Below, piece by piece: positions 5,120 to 5,882 of a DNA stretch of 5,882 nucleotides. The notes under the pieces were generated by a model, which was given only the letters and a program-made list of their open reading frames with translations, did no database searches and was not told the DNA's origin. A program made the translations under genes and the position numbers. The stretch comes from Bacillota bacterium (GTDB lineage Bacteria > Bacillota > Desulfotomaculia > Desulfotomaculales > Desulfallaceae): positions 1 through 5,882 of the forward strand of contig WQUS01000136.1 of the NCBI GenBank assembly GCA_009781965.1. Direction: 5' to 3'. The stretch's first letter is position 1, and each line of letters opens with the position of its first letter.

Positions 5120-5882
5120 TTATTCCGCCGCCTTGAAGTTGTAAACCGGCTTGATAACCTTCATGATTTCTACCGTATCGGCAATGTTGGCGACTATCTC
5201 ATCCATAGGCTTATAGGCAAACGGCGATTCGTCAATGGTCGATTTATTAACGGTAGAAGAATAAATCCCCTCCATTGATTCCTTAAACTGAGACAAGGTG
5301 ATGGCCCCTTTAGCGGCGCTGCGGCTCATCAGCCGGCCGGCTCCGTGGGGAGCAGACTGGTTCCAGTCCGGATTGCCTTTGCCAATACAAATCAGGCTGC
5401 CGTCCCGCATGTTGATGGGGATCAGCACCTGTTCGCCCGCTTTGGCGGAGATCGCGCCTTTGCGCAAAATCATGGTTTCGGTCTCAATGTAATTATGGAT
5501 GGTCGTAAAGCTGTCCTCTACTGTGAACTTCATCCGCCTGACTATTTCTTTGACCATCGCTTTGCGGTTAAGCAGGGCGTAACGCTGGGTGATTATCATA
5601 TCGTGAATGTAGTCGTCAAACAGCTTTCCTTCGGCAAAGGCCAGGTTACTGTCTACTTTAAAAATTGTCCGTTTGCGCAGTTCGGTTTCAATCTCTGATG
5701 CCCGCCCCTGGGCTTTTAGTGCGGCAATTAACTTGGAGCCGTCATTGCGGCGCTTCGCCAAGTCCTTGGCGGCGGCTTTCTGATAATATTCCGCCACCTG
5801 CTTGCCCAAATGGCGGCTGCCGGAGTGGACCACCAGATAAAACCGTCCGTCATCATCTTTGTCCAGTTCAATAAAATGGTTG
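5120..5882 (-). CDS. rtcB: RNA-splicing ligase RtcB, C-terminal part (5' end beyond right edge)
   Basis: 253 residues are visible, starting at NHFIEL and running in from the right edge. RtcB joins RNA 2',3'-cyclic phosphate or 3'-phosphate ends to 5'-OH ends using GTP and Mn2+. Key sites present are the Asn-His pair (visible residues 1-2), HSGSRHLG (19-26), the metal-site His in IHNYIETE (His129), and the guanylylated histidine in APHGAGRLMSR (His179), so the visible active site is intact. The C terminus ends normally (PVYNFKAAE). The segment layout resembles the shorter bacterial RtcB forms of about 400 residues, so roughly 150 residues are missing upstream. It is followed after 9 bases by the membrane-anchored PstS-like gene, whose ribosome site overlaps this stop codon, so the two are probably one operon. 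Confidence 0.95.
   Translation of the reverse strand, partial: NHFIELDKDDDGRFYLVVHSGSRHLGKQVAEYYQKAAAKDLAKRRNDGSKLIAALKAQGRASEIETELRKRTIFKVDSNLAFAEGKLFDDYIHDMIITQRYALLNRKAMVKEIVRRMKFTVEDSFTTIHNYIETETMILRKGAISAKAGEQVLIPINMRDGSLICIGKGNPDWNQSAPHGAGRLMSRSAAKGAITLSQFKESMEGIYSSTVNKSTIDESPFAYKPMDEIVANIADTVEIMKVIKPVYNFKAAE

Noticed and set aside
5345..5698. Plus-strand ORF opposite rtcB
   Set aside because: It is antisense to conserved RtcB active-site coding sequence, with no recognisable domain.

Overview
The window looks like a low-to-mid-GC anaerobic Firmicute chromosome. The protein style (PstS-like, MTAP/MTIP-like, RtcB, AbrB-PIN) would fit Negativicutes/Sporomusaceae or Clostridia. This placement is an inference from gene style and strong AGGAGG-type ribosome sites; no rRNA or other marker is present. 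Almost everything is on the minus strand. The exception is a two-gene toxin-antitoxin module on the plus strand.

Reading from the right edge down the minus strand: (a) the 3' part of rtcB (RNA ligase) runs in from the right edge. Nine bases later comes a 485-residue membrane protein whose C-terminal half is a PstS-like substrate-binding domain; the two form a tight operon. (b) On the plus strand, between the membrane-protein gene and the phosphorylase gene, sits an AbrB-type antitoxin and PIN-domain toxin pair that overlap by 4 bases (TTGA). Just past the toxin is a short fragment copied from the phosphorylase gene (41 bp identical, about 62 bp recognisable). (c) A complete MTAP/MTIP-family nucleoside phosphorylase gene has an extended -10 promoter and a hairpin at the predicted 5' end of its mRNA. 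(d) A zone of decayed or small genes follows: two adjacent perfect microduplications, a lipoprotein gene broken by an in-frame TGA, and a truncated XRE-family helix-turn-helix gene. (e) From 1213 to the left edge there is one uninterrupted reading frame of at least 404 codons. It encodes a complete family-2 O-methyltransferase-like domain followed in frame by the start of a second, about 90% identical copy. It is open at the left edge, so a search for complete ORFs misses it.

The most interesting items are the in-frame tandem methyltransferase fusion (period exactly 1044 bp = 348 codons), the phosphorylase-gene fragment that brackets the toxin-antitoxin module, the lipoprotein with an internal TGA followed by a hairpin, and the membrane-anchored PstS-like protein in the rtcB operon. 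I see no tRNA, rRNA, CRISPR array, insertion sequence or transposase, and no convincing intrinsic terminator.
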